Origin: Spartobacteria bacterium UBA6821
GTDB taxonomy: Bacteria > Verrucomicrobiota > Verrucomicrobiia > Chthoniobacterales > UBA6821
Length of the DNA: 11,249 nt
Assembly (NCBI GenBank): GCA_002452515.1
Contig: DKEN01000064.1
Location: 1,755 to 13,003 of the forward strand
Direction: 5' to 3'
A program made the translations under genes and the position numbers. The notes under the pieces were generated by a model. The model worked only from the letters and a program-made list of their open reading frames with translations, ran no database searches and was not told the origin of the DNA. Within the stretch, counting starts at the first letter, position 1. Each line of letters starts with the position of its first letter. Shown piece by piece: positions 1-7,125 of this stretch.

Positions 1-662
1 CCGTCTGCATGTTTTCCCTGCAGGCGCTGATTCCCTCCACGCTCAAACTCGCCAATAACGCCTCAGATCAAACTGCGGCGACCACCATGATCTCCTCGAT
101 CACGCAGGATCTACGCAATACTCCAGCAGGCAGCAATGTCTCGCCCGGATTCGGCATCCCGATGCCTAATCTCAACAGCACCAACTCCACCCTGCTGACC
201 TCGACCAACTTCTACCTTGCCGAGGACGGACTTGGGGTCCTTCTTCCCACACAGGCCAGATACGCCGCCACGGTGACGCTGAGCAATGCGGCTGCGGCCA
301 CGGTCACCTCGCTGACAACAGCCCGGATCAAGGTTTATTGGCCCGCCACTGTCGCCGCAAGCAATGCCCAGGGTTCCGTGGAAACAGTTACCTTCTTTAA
401 CAGGCAATTTCAGCGGGGCGGCACCTATGTGGCGAAAAACAGCTCTACCGTCACCACTCTGACAGGGGGCCCCTTCACCTGCAACGGGTACAATCAGTAC
501 GGGTATAACTGCAACGGTTATGATCAGCACGGCTTTGATTGCAACGGCTTTGATTGCAACGGCTATAACAGGGATGGCTTCGATCACTACGGCTTTGATT
601 GCAACGGCAATCACGAGGGTTGCAAAAATTCTCGTGATAATGGCGAGGGGGATGACGACTGA
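1..662 (+). CDS. Verru_Chthon cassette B-like pseudopilin, 5' partial, with pentapeptide-repeat tail
   Basis: The frame is open from base 3 to the window edge, so the true start and prepilin leader are missing. The ATG at base 9 is internal: the residues after it (QALIPSTLKLANNASDQTAA) look like the end of a pilin-type N-terminal helix, as in Verru_Chthon B proteins, where a FSLVE-type segment leads into 'ALLPxGL'. The middle holds the motif RIKVYWPA followed by a 'GSVETVTFFNR' strand, resembling the globular domain of these pseudopilins. The last 60 or so residues are different: nine pentads of the form x-x-G-[YF]-[ND] with regularly placed Cys, then an acidic end (GEGDDD). The stop overlaps the next gene by 11 bp, implying co-translation. 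The expected role is a minor pilin-like subunit in a type II secretion/type IV pilus-like assembly; the actual function of these cassettes is not known. Family assignment rests on context and motif resemblance. The tail is not something I know as part of the family. Confidence 0.62.
   Translation, partial: VCMFSLQALIPSTLKLANNASDQTAATTMISSITQDLRNTPAGSNVSPGFGIPMPNLNSTNSTLLTSTNFYLAEDGLGVLLPTQARYAATVTLSNAAAATVTSLTTARIKVYWPATVAASNAQGSVETVTFFNRQFQRGGTYVAKNSSTVTTLTGGPFTCNGYNQYGYNCNGYDQHGFDCNGFDCNGYNRDGFDHYGFDCNGNHEGCKNSRDNGEGDDD
480..614 (+). repeat. 15-bp coding tandem repeat: nine Cys/Gly/aromatic pentapeptides
   Basis: Nine in-frame 15-bp units encode, in order, CNGYN, QYGYN, CNGYD, QHGFD, CNGFD, CNGYN, RDGFD, HYGFD and CNGNH. 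Gly is invariant at position 3. Position 4 is Tyr or Phe and position 5 Asn or Asp in every unit but the last. Cys-Asn opens five of the nine. Synonymous codon changes between units (ggg/ggt/ggc, tac/tat, aat/aac) show that the peptide pattern has been kept while the DNA drifted. Units 4-5 and 8-9 still share an exact 20-bp stretch, pointing to expansion by duplication. A further Cys follows in EGCKN. Periodic Cys could form disulfides or bind metal; that is inference. Confidence 0.9.
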
Positions 663-1530
663 GCGGGATACCCGCTCGGAGGATGGTTGCCGAGGTTTTA
701 CCTTGTTGGAGATGGTCGTGGCACTGGCCGTGTTGGCCGTACTAGTGGTTCTGTTGGTGCAAGTCATCAACGCCGTCTCCGACGTGGTCAATAAAGCCAG
801 TGAACGGGTGCAGTGCGATCTAGAGGCACAGACGGTCTTTGACAGGCTTTCTGATGATATCGCGCAGATCATCAACCGTCCTGACGTCGATGCGCTGTTT
901 CTTGGTCTCTCCACCAACTCGCCTGGAGCCGACAATAATGACCAGATCTATTTTTACACCCAAGGATCGGGGTTCTCGACCAATACGACGAATCAGAGTC
1001 CGGTTTCCCTGATCGCCTATCAGGTTAATAACGCGCACCTTCAACGCCTCGGCCTCACCAGGGGATGGGATGATCTTTCCTATGTCACCCCATCCAATGC
1101 CCAAACCACATTCGTTGCGACGGCTCCCTTGCAAAATTTTGGCACCGCGTCCAACTACTTCCATACCATCGCCCCATCGGTCTTCCGCATGGAAATCACG
1201 CTCCTGATGAAAGCGGGGACCATCAACGCCGATGGCACCACCAACGCAATGAACTCTTACGCCAATCTGACCAACAGTACCAATCCCTGGCATGGACTAA
1301 CCAATGTCATGGCTGTTGTCGTTGCTCTTGGCCTGCTGGATCAAACAAGTCGCCAGATCGTGACAACTCAACAACTCAAAGACCTAGCTCTCACCCTGCC
1401 TGATGCAAGCACCAATGGAGGAATTTCCATTCCAACCTGGACCAGCTTGGCGATGACGGCCACCAATATCCCGCCGGCCGTCCGCTCAGAAATCCGTATC
1501 TACCAGCGTTCTTTTCCCGTGAAGCGATGA
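652..1530 (+). CDS. Verru_Chthon cassette C-like prepilin/pseudopilin
   Basis: This is a 292-residue protein with a textbook type IV prepilin N-terminus: a short polar leader ending in Arg-Gly (residue 15), then FTLLEMVVALAVL with Glu at +5 of the mature protein, then a hydrophobic helix to about residue 38. A prepilin peptidase should cut after Gly15 and methylate Phe16. After the helix come an amphipathic segment (ERVQCDLEAQTVFDRLSDDIAQ) and a Thr/Asn-rich extracytoplasmic domain ending near SEIRIYQRSFPV, as expected for the Verru_Chthon C family. The ATG at 652 was chosen because it gives a normal short leader and overlaps the upstream stop. The ATG at 640 would add four residues and cannot be excluded. 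The purine run just before 652 (GCGAGGGG) sits too close to be an ideal ribosome site, so initiation probably depends on coupling to the upstream gene. It overlaps the next gene by 4 bp. Confidence 0.75.
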   Translation: MTTERDTRSEDGCRGFTLLEMVVALAVLAVLVVLLVQVINAVSDVVNKASERVQCDLEAQTVFDRLSDDIAQIINRPDVDALFLGLSTNSPGADNNDQIYFYTQGSGFSTNTTNQSPVSLIAYQVNNAHLQRLGLTRGWDDLSYVTPSNAQTTFVATAPLQNFGTASNYFHTIAPSVFRMEITLLMKAGTINADGTTNAMNSYANLTNSTNPWHGLTNVMAVVVALGLLDQTSRQIVTTQQLKDLALTLPDASTNGGISIPTWTSLAMTATNIPPAVRSEIRIYQRSFPVKR

Positions 1531-4500
1531 AGGGGAACCTCGTTCCAAATCCCCGAAGATTTGTTGGATCCTCGCGCGATGGGGTAGCCCTGATTATCGT
1601 GCTGGTACTGCTCGTCATGCTCTTCCTGCTGCCACTGGCATTTTTTTTGCAGAGCACGGTACAGCAGAAGATTTCCAGTGACAGTTCCACCACATCACTG
1701 GAATCCACCCTGGCCGAGGGAGCCATCGAAAGCATCATGAGCGATCTGGCCCAGGAGATCACCTTGGGCTCCGCGGCAAGCAACAATGTGGTCACTAATC
1801 TTGTGCTCGGCATGGTTTATACCAATCCCATCTACTACCCTTTAACGAGTACGAATGCCGTCCCTGTACTCGCGGGATCCTCGGGCACCAATGGTTTGGA
1901 AAATTTGCTGAAGCGAAGCGCCTACGGTATCAGCAATTATCCCGGGGCAACCTGTTGGGCGGTTTCCAGTTCCACAACCAATCAATCCCTAAATGGATAT
2001 TCCGTGCCACTGGCCCGATGGAACAAGCATCTGCTCATCGCCCGAGCCAATACCAATAGTGCCACCGACACCACGCCAACCAGTTCCTTCACTCCCCCCG
2101 ACTGGGTTTTGATCGGCCGGGATGGCTCGACACCGACAACCTGGAGTAACTCCCTGCTCTGGTCGACAACGAATGCGTCCACCGTGATCGGGCGTTACGC
2201 CTACGCCATGTATGACGAGGGTGGATTGCTGGATGCCAACGTGGCGGGCTATCCGGTCGGCCTTGACACTCTTTCACCCTCACCGGTTCCCGGAAAAGAT
2301 GGTCCCTATTTCGCGGATCTCACACAGATCGGCCTGACTACCAATCAGATTAACGCCCTGGTGGGGTGGAGGAATTATGCTAGTGCCAATGCAAGCGGCA
2401 ACTTTCCCAACTACACGATCGCCGACAGCGGCACCAATTATGCCCAGGGAGCGTTGAAAAATGACAATGGCTTCATGCAGACATGGAATACCAATGTCTC
2501 CAGCGTCAACACCAATAGAACAGACCATCAGTTTTGTAGCCGCCAGGAACTCATTTCTCTGCTGATCCAGAGTGATCCCGCCAATGTGCCGACCGCCCTA
2601 AACGCGCTCTGTTACCTTGGAAATTTCTGCCGGGATATTAATCAGCCTGCCTTTGCCCCAGCTACCAACAGGCCGAGGGTCGGCACCAATGACGATACGA
2701 TCAACCCCCCTTTTCTGAGCATTTCGGTGAACACCACAAACTTCACGCGGGATGATGGGGAGCTTGCAACAGTGGGAGACCCCTTGGTCAAATACCGCTT
2801 CCCTCTCGACACACTCTCCTGGATTACTTACGCGGGACCAAGCAGCACGGCCCTCGCTGCAACCAATGCCACTAATGCCAGTCTGAGGAATGCCTATCTC
2901 GCCGACGGCATTTCCCAGAATTTTCTCAATTACGGTACCCCGTACAACATCACCAACTATTACGGACTGACTTGGAACACCAATGGTTACTGGATCTATG
3001 GCGTTCTCAGTACCAATCCATCAGTCACAAATCAGTTGGTCACCAATCAGCCGATCATGACTCTCGCTCAAGTCGCTGTAGCCGGACGCGAGCCAAACTT
3101 TTTCGAGCTCCTGAAAGCCACCATCACGTACGGCTCTCTGGGAAAGGCATATTCCACGAACACGAACACCACCATTCCGGAGGGATATAACGCAATCTAT
3201 GACAACTGGACGGACGCCCAAATCATCCAAATTGGCGCCAATATCATCGACCAGTTTGATTACGATTCCTACCCCACCAGAATCCGTTTCTGCGATGGCA
3301 TCACCTTCGGCACCAACACCAGTGTGGAAATTCGGGGTGTAGAGGATCTCCCCTACCTCTATCGGGTGCGTGAAGGAAAAATCATGATCACCAATTCCTC
3401 TCCCTCTGTCAGAGCCCTGCCGATGACTACCAACGGTTGGCCCACGACCAGTGGTGGTTATGGAGTGGTTCTTCAAGAGCCGGAAATCTGGAATCCCCAT
3501 GGCATGCGCTCTCCGACAAACAGTTATCCTGGACCAACCAACTTCCGGCTGCTGGCCATCACCACCGATCCCCTTACGGCATCAACCAACGGAAATACGC
3601 CCTCGACGAACTACACCATCGGAGCAGCTTGGATAACGCAGGGAAACCACACGATCACCTGGACCAGTACCGCGACCAATCTGAACTCTAACAATGCCCT
3701 GCTCTCCTTCCGCATTCCCACAAATTGCCAGTATCTCTTCCGGGAACCGACCCTCCTGATCAAGCCGAACATCCCCGCAAACTCCAGTCTTTCCGGCTCT
3801 GCAACATACACATTGGGCCCGACAAATGTTGTTACCAGCGCCTATCAGTATGGAGCGGTTGGAATTCCCGACAACCGCTTCTACATTGGCATTCCCATGG
3901 GAACAGTTCCAATGGCTCTCGCAGGAACTTTCTATCAGAATGACATTGGTACAAACGTTCCAAATACCCTCTTCGGAACGGCTGGCATCGCCCCGACCGG
4001 ATATGTCTTTTACCTGACCAACGGCATTGCCACTGACCCGCGCGTGACCTATTTGCTCCAGTGTCAGGATGCCAACAGCAACTGGGTTACCTATGACGAG
4101 AAGTACACCTATGTAGCCAACGCCACCACCGGCTACAGCGTTCCCAACACGGGGACAAATACGAATTCGGTCACCTTCCAATACAATCAGAACAAGACGT
4201 TCCTTACCGACTCCAACATCACCACCACAAACTGGTCGAAAAATGCCATCGGCAGCGAATGGTGCGTCACGGCCATTGACCCGAGAACAAGCCGTTTCGG
4301 GATGCTTTTTGCAGGTGCTAACGGGAGCACCAATTCGAGCTATTCTTTCCCACTGGGAGCCGCCCTCGGTCTGTACAGCACAAATTATGCACCTCTCTAC
4401 ACGGGAGGATGGGCCGCTTCGATAGGCACCCCCATCACCAATTCCTTCATGCAAAATGCTGCGCAACAAAATGCGGTGCTAACCGCCCGTCCTGATGCGT

Positions 4501-5642
4501 ACGCAGGGATGATCCTAAGTTCGAACAACACTCTCCCTGCGACGAACGGCTGGTATCCTGCCAACAATAGCGTGATGCGCCCAGGACTCTTTGCCCAGAA
4601 CAACCCGAATATCACGACCGCATCCACCAACCGCTTTAGCCGCGATCCGCAGTCACCCAGTTTACCACAACAGTTCTTCGCTGATGATGACGGCGTGGTC
4701 AGGCGCGGGATGAGCGCCTTTGTCCCTTTCAGTAATTCGGTCTCCGCTGCACCCGCCACCACTCCCCCTCCCTCCTCCAACTTCCCCTCGGGTCTGCCAT
4801 TACTGCCCGCCTATTCTTTCAACAGTTCCGGAGTCGTCTCCGCGATCAGCAGCGGAAACAACGGAATGAACGAATACCTGGGACGTCCCGTCATGCTGAA
4901 CCGCCCGTTCCATTCGGTTGCCGAACTCGGTTCTGTTTTCTCGGGTACTCCCTGGAGGAATCTCGACTCCTCCACCCCTGAGAGCGGAGGGGCCGCACTG
5001 CTTGATGTCTTCAGCGTTAACGACACCACGGATTCCCTGGCCCTCTTCGCAGGCAAGGTGAATCTTAACACGCGTCAGATTCCCGTGCTGCAGGCTATCC
5101 TAGCCGGAGCCTACAAAGAGGAGTTCAATCCGACCAACTCTCTGGTCAATTCTGTTATGAGTAGCACCCTTGCCAATGCCATGGCTCAGGCTTTGGTTCT
5201 CCGTACGCATGGAACCAACTCCTCGGCGGGCCCGTTGGTCAACATCACCGAACTGGTTGGAAAATGGTACTCCGCCAATACGGTCAGCGGCACCTCCTAC
5301 ACGAATGGCAGCACATCCTACATCGGTTTCAGCGATGACCAGACCACCGCGATCACCAATGATATCTCAGCGGTTCTCAGCAACGCGGCTCTGGGCACCG
5401 ACCCTGAAACTCGTGTCCACCGTCTTCGCGACGCCACCATCCGCGCGCTTTCCTCCTCTGGCCAGACTCGCGTTTGGAATCTATTGATCGACCTGGTTGT
5501 CCAGCCGGGACGCTATCCCAAGAGTGCCACAGGATTTAATAATTTCGCCGCAGATGGCGAGGTGCATCTCTGGATTCACCTCTCCATCGACCGCCTCACT
5601 GGCAAGTTACTCGACCGTCGGGTGGAAACACTCAAGGAGTAA
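1527..5642 (+). CDS. Verru_Chthon cassette A-like giant pseudopilin-type protein (GspK-like N-terminus)
   Basis: This is a 1371-residue protein. A basic leader (two Arg at 10-11, Arg17) is followed by Gly19 and the helix VALIIVLVLLVMLFLLPLAFFLQ (split here by position: 20-42), resembling GspK/PilX-type minor pseudopilins. As in GspK, the +5 residue is not Glu (Ile24). The rest should lie outside the inner membrane. It is a long Ser/Thr/Asn-rich domain with about 45 Thr-Asn dipeptides. Near residue 1178 comes VNLNTRQIPVLQ, the 'N-L-N-T' element seen in GspK and Verru_Chthon A proteins. The C-terminus (from about 1310: QTRVWNLLIDLVVQPGRYP, then WIHLSIDRLTGKLLDRR) is the most family-typical part. 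The ATG overlaps the stop of the C-like gene (ATGA), so translation is coupled. No enzymatic motif was recognised. A tip or scaffold role in a pilus-like fibre is inference. The reading frame is intact. Confidence 0.75.
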   Translation: MKGNLVPNPRRFVGSSRDGVALIIVLVLLVMLFLLPLAFFLQSTVQQKISSDSSTTSLESTLAEGAIESIMSDLAQEITLGSAASNNVVTNLVLGMVYTNPIYYPLTSTNAVPVLAGSSGTNGLENLLKRSAYGISNYPGATCWAVSSSTTNQSLNGYSVPLARWNKHLLIARANTNSATDTTPTSSFTPPDWVLIGRDGSTPTTWSNSLLWSTTNASTVIGRYAYAMYDEGGLLDANVAGYPVGLDTLSPSPVPGKDGPYFADLTQIGLTTNQINALVGWRNYASANASGNFPNYTIADSGTNYAQGALKNDNGFMQTWNTNVSSVNTNRTDHQFCSRQELISLLIQSDPANVPTALNALCYLGNFCRDINQPAFAPATNRPRVGTNDDTINPPFLSISVNTTNFTRDDGELATVGDPLVKYRFPLDTLSWITYAGPSSTALAATNATNASLRNAYLADGISQNFLNYGTPYNITNYYGLTWNTNGYWIYGVLSTNPSVTNQLVTNQPIMTLAQVAVAGREPNFFELLKATITYGSLGKAYSTNTNTTIPEGYNAIYDNWTDAQIIQIGANIIDQFDYDSYPTRIRFCDGITFGTNTSVEIRGVEDLPYLYRVREGKIMITNSSPSVRALPMTTNGWPTTSGGYGVVLQEPEIWNPHGMRSPTNSYPGPTNFRLLAITTDPLTASTNGNTPSTNYTIGAAWITQGNHTITWTSTATNLNSNNALLSFRIPTNCQYLFREPTLLIKPNIPANSSLSGSATYTLGPTNVVTSAYQYGAVGIPDNRFYIGIPMGTVPMALAGTFYQNDIGTNVPNTLFGTAGIAPTGYVFYLTNGIATDPRVTYLLQCQDANSNWVTYDEKYTYVANATTGYSVPNTGTNTNSVTFQYNQNKTFLTDSNITTTNWSKNAIGSEWCVTAIDPRTSRFGMLFAGANGSTNSSYSFPLGAALGLYSTNYAPLYTGGWAASIGTPITNSFMQNAAQQNAVLTARPDAYAGMILSSNNTLPATNGWYPANNSVMRPGLFAQNNPNITTASTNRFSRDPQSPSLPQQFFADDDGVVRRGMSAFVPFSNSVSAAPATTPPPSSNFPSGLPLLPAYSFNSSGVVSAISSGNNGMNEYLGRPVMLNRPFHSVAELGSVFSGTPWRNLDSSTPESGGAALLDVFSVNDTTDSLALFAGKVNLNTRQIPVLQAILAGAYKEEFNPTNSLVNSVMSSTLANAMAQALVLRTHGTNSSAGPLVNITELVGKWYSANTVSGTSYTNGSTSYIGFSDDQTTAITNDISAVLSNAALGTDPETRVHRLRDATIRALSSSGQTRVWNLLIDLVVQPGRYPKSATGFNNFAADGEVHLWIHLSIDRLTGKLLDRRVETLKE

Positions 5643-5647
5643 GGAGT

Positions 5648-5674
5648 CCTTGTGAGGAAACAACCCTCACTGGG
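5648..5674. terminator. Hairpin between convergent genes, possible bidirectional terminator
   Basis: Between the two facing stop codons, GTGAGG (5652-5657) pairs with CCTCAC (5665-5670) around a 7-nt A-rich loop. After one T-T mismatch the stem extends by three more pairs: CCT at 5648-5650 with GGG at 5672-5674, one of them G-U. The position fits a shared terminator, but no U-run follows on either strand, so an intrinsic terminator is not proven. Confidence 0.4.
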
Positions 5675-5675
5675 C

Positions 5676-6947
5676 CTAATGCATATCCTGCATGCCGCTG
5701 ACAATGCCGATGAGCGGAAGGAAAAGCGCCACCACAACGGTTCCTATCATCAACGCCAGAAACACGATCATGATCGGCTCCATCAGGGATGTCAGTCCTG
5801 CCACTACGGTATCCACCTCCTCGTCAAAAAGATCCGCAACCTTTAGCAGCATTCTGGGCAACGATCCGGTTTCCTCCCCGACCTGCACCATTCCCACCAC
5901 CATGATAGGATAGGCTCCAGAGGCAGCCATGGCGTCACGGATGCTTTCGCCTCCCTTCACATTGGTGTAGATCAGCGCAATTGCATCGGCAATCACCTGG
6001 TTCCCCGCAGTTTCCCTCGCATTGTTCAATGCCTGCAGGATCGGTACGCCGCTCAGCATCAAGGTGCCGAGTGTTCGACAGAATCGGGCAATGGAACTCA
6101 TGCGGACTAAACTGCCGAACATCGGCATCCAATAGAGGAAACGGTCAAGAAAGGTTCTCACGGCTGGATTTTTGAGTAACGTGGCGATCAAGGGCTGTGC
6201 TACCGCGATGAGAATCAGGATCAAGATGACGTGATTTTTCAGCATGTTGCTCCCATCCACCACCATTTGGGTGAGGAATGGTAATGGCCTGCCGCCAAGC
6301 ATGTCGGCAAAGATTTTCTCGAACTTCGGGACGATGAATATCAAGAGTCCGATCACGATGGAAAGGGTGATGAAGAGCACAATGCACGGATACATCATGG
6401 CGCTTTTGATTTTCCCATTGAGTTTCTGGGCTTTTTCGGTGAATTCAGCCATCCGGTTCAGGATCACATCCAATACACCACCCAACTCACCCGCCTTCAT
6501 CATTTGCACATAGAGATGATTGAAGACTTTGGGGTGATGCTCCATCGCCTCACTGAGTGATTCCCCCGACTGGATCGCATTCCGGATCTGGATCAACACA
6601 CTTTTGAACAATCCCTCCGGTTGCTGACTTTCCATCATCTCAATCCCTCTGAGCAAGGGGAGTCCGGCATCCAGAAGGGTCGCCATCTGACGCGTGAAAA
6701 TCATGATCTCCTTATCCGGAACCTTCCTTTGCTTAAAGAGTCCGAAGAAAAAAATATCTCTTTTGGAGGACTTTTTTTTGTGCTCAATACCAAATCGGGA
6801 GTCCTGCAGGACCTCGATCTTTTTCGGGAACAAATCTTGTTTTCTAAGCCCGTCGATCGCCTCCTCTTCACTGAATGCATTGATGGAGATGTGCACCTCC
6901 ACACCAGAGGAATTCAGTGCCCAACATGAATAGAGAATCGGTTGCAT
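5676..6947 (-). CDS. Type II secretion / type IV pilus inner-membrane platform protein (GspF/PilC family)
   Basis: This is a 423-residue protein, the normal length for GspF/PilC, the polytopic inner-membrane platform that couples the cytoplasmic assembly ATPase to pilin or pseudopilin polymerisation. An N-terminal cytoplasmic domain (about 5-48; YSCWALNSSG, then EEEAIDGLRKQ) is followed by a Lys-rich linker (56-75) and two T2SSF repeats. The first, about 83-206, contains TRQMATLLDAGLPLL and AGELGGVLDVIL. The second, about 286-408, contains RFCRTLGTLMLSGVPIL and VGEETGSLPRML. Membrane helices lie near 185-207, 238-257 and 388-412. The ATG at 6947 is preferred; TTG at 6950 adds one residue and sits 8 nt from an AGAAAGG ribosome site (6959-6965), so either start is possible. 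The gene faces the pseudopilin cassette, which suggests a shared machine. No GspE/PilB ATPase gene is in view, so I cannot say whether this is the pilC or the gspF version. Confidence 0.93.
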   Translation of the reverse strand: MQPILYSCWALNSSGVEVHISINAFSEEEAIDGLRKQDLFPKKIEVLQDSRFGIEHKKKSSKRDIFFFGLFKQRKVPDKEIMIFTRQMATLLDAGLPLLRGIEMMESQQPEGLFKSVLIQIRNAIQSGESLSEAMEHHPKVFNHLYVQMMKAGELGGVLDVILNRMAEFTEKAQKLNGKIKSAMMYPCIVLFITLSIVIGLLIFIVPKFEKIFADMLGGRPLPFLTQMVVDGSNMLKNHVILILILIAVAQPLIATLLKNPAVRTFLDRFLYWMPMFGSLVRMSSIARFCRTLGTLMLSGVPILQALNNARETAGNQVIADAIALIYTNVKGGESIRDAMAASGAYPIMVVGMVQVGEETGSLPRMLLKVADLFDEEVDTVVAGLTSLMEPIMIVFLALMIGTVVVALFLPLIGIVSGMQDMH

Positions 6948-7125
6948 CAATCAGCCAACCTTTCTCTGTGGGTGGATGAAGAACCAGAAAAAAATCAGCC
7001 ATTTGTCCTGTAGCAGCCATCATGGGATGAACTCACCGCTTCCCTAGCTTCACTCACTTCACAAAAGCACTCCTTTCTTGTTTTCCAGTTTTAGTGTACA
7101 GTTCGTGCTCTTAACTTCCAATCCC
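6948..7125. promoter_or_regulatory. Divergent intergenic region expected to hold promoters for gspF and ilvB
   Basis: The genes on either side are transcribed away from each other, so both start signals should lie here. I see no pair of boxes close to the -35/-10 consensus. TACAGT at 7097-7102 could be a weak -10 for ilvB, but its upstream partner at normal spacing is poor. A GAAAGG-type ribosome site serves the - strand gene. No clear ribosome site precedes ATG 7126. No attenuator-like leader rich in Leu/Val/Ile and no recognisable riboswitch was found. Confidence 0.45.

Noticed and set aside
480..614. CRISPR-like or regulatory direct repeats
   Set aside because: The units are 15 bp, contiguous, in frame and vary synonymously, which fits a coding repeat and not an array with spacers.
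520..651. An N-terminal extension of the C-like protein reading as repeated Thr-Ala-Leu-Ile-Ala
   Set aside because: It is the pentad repeat of the upstream gene read in another frame. A prepilin leader should be short, and starts at 640/652 give this.
9..662. The ATG at base 9 as the true start of the first gene
   Set aside because: The frame is open upstream to the window edge, and the residues after it match the end of a pilin-type helix, so the gene is cut by the window.
111..935. Long - strand frame opposite the B- and C-like genes
   Set aside because: It is antisense to two genes with recognisable products, has no motif of its own, and its Ile/Ala/Val periodicity only mirrors the repeat.
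3582..4469. Long - strand frame inside the A-like gene
   Set aside because: The + frame continues uninterrupted over 1371 codons with a family-typical C-terminus. The antisense product has no recognisable features.
6952..7020. Repeated CAGCCAT heptamers (6996-7002, 7014-7020; near-match at 6952) as operator sites
   Set aside because: Short direct repeats of this length can occur by chance, are not palindromic and are not centred on a credible promoter.
6976..7047. A 23-codon leader peptide before ilvB acting as an attenuator
   Set aside because: It contains only one Ile and two Leu and no Val, has no spaced ribosome site, and no terminator/antiterminator pair was seen after it.
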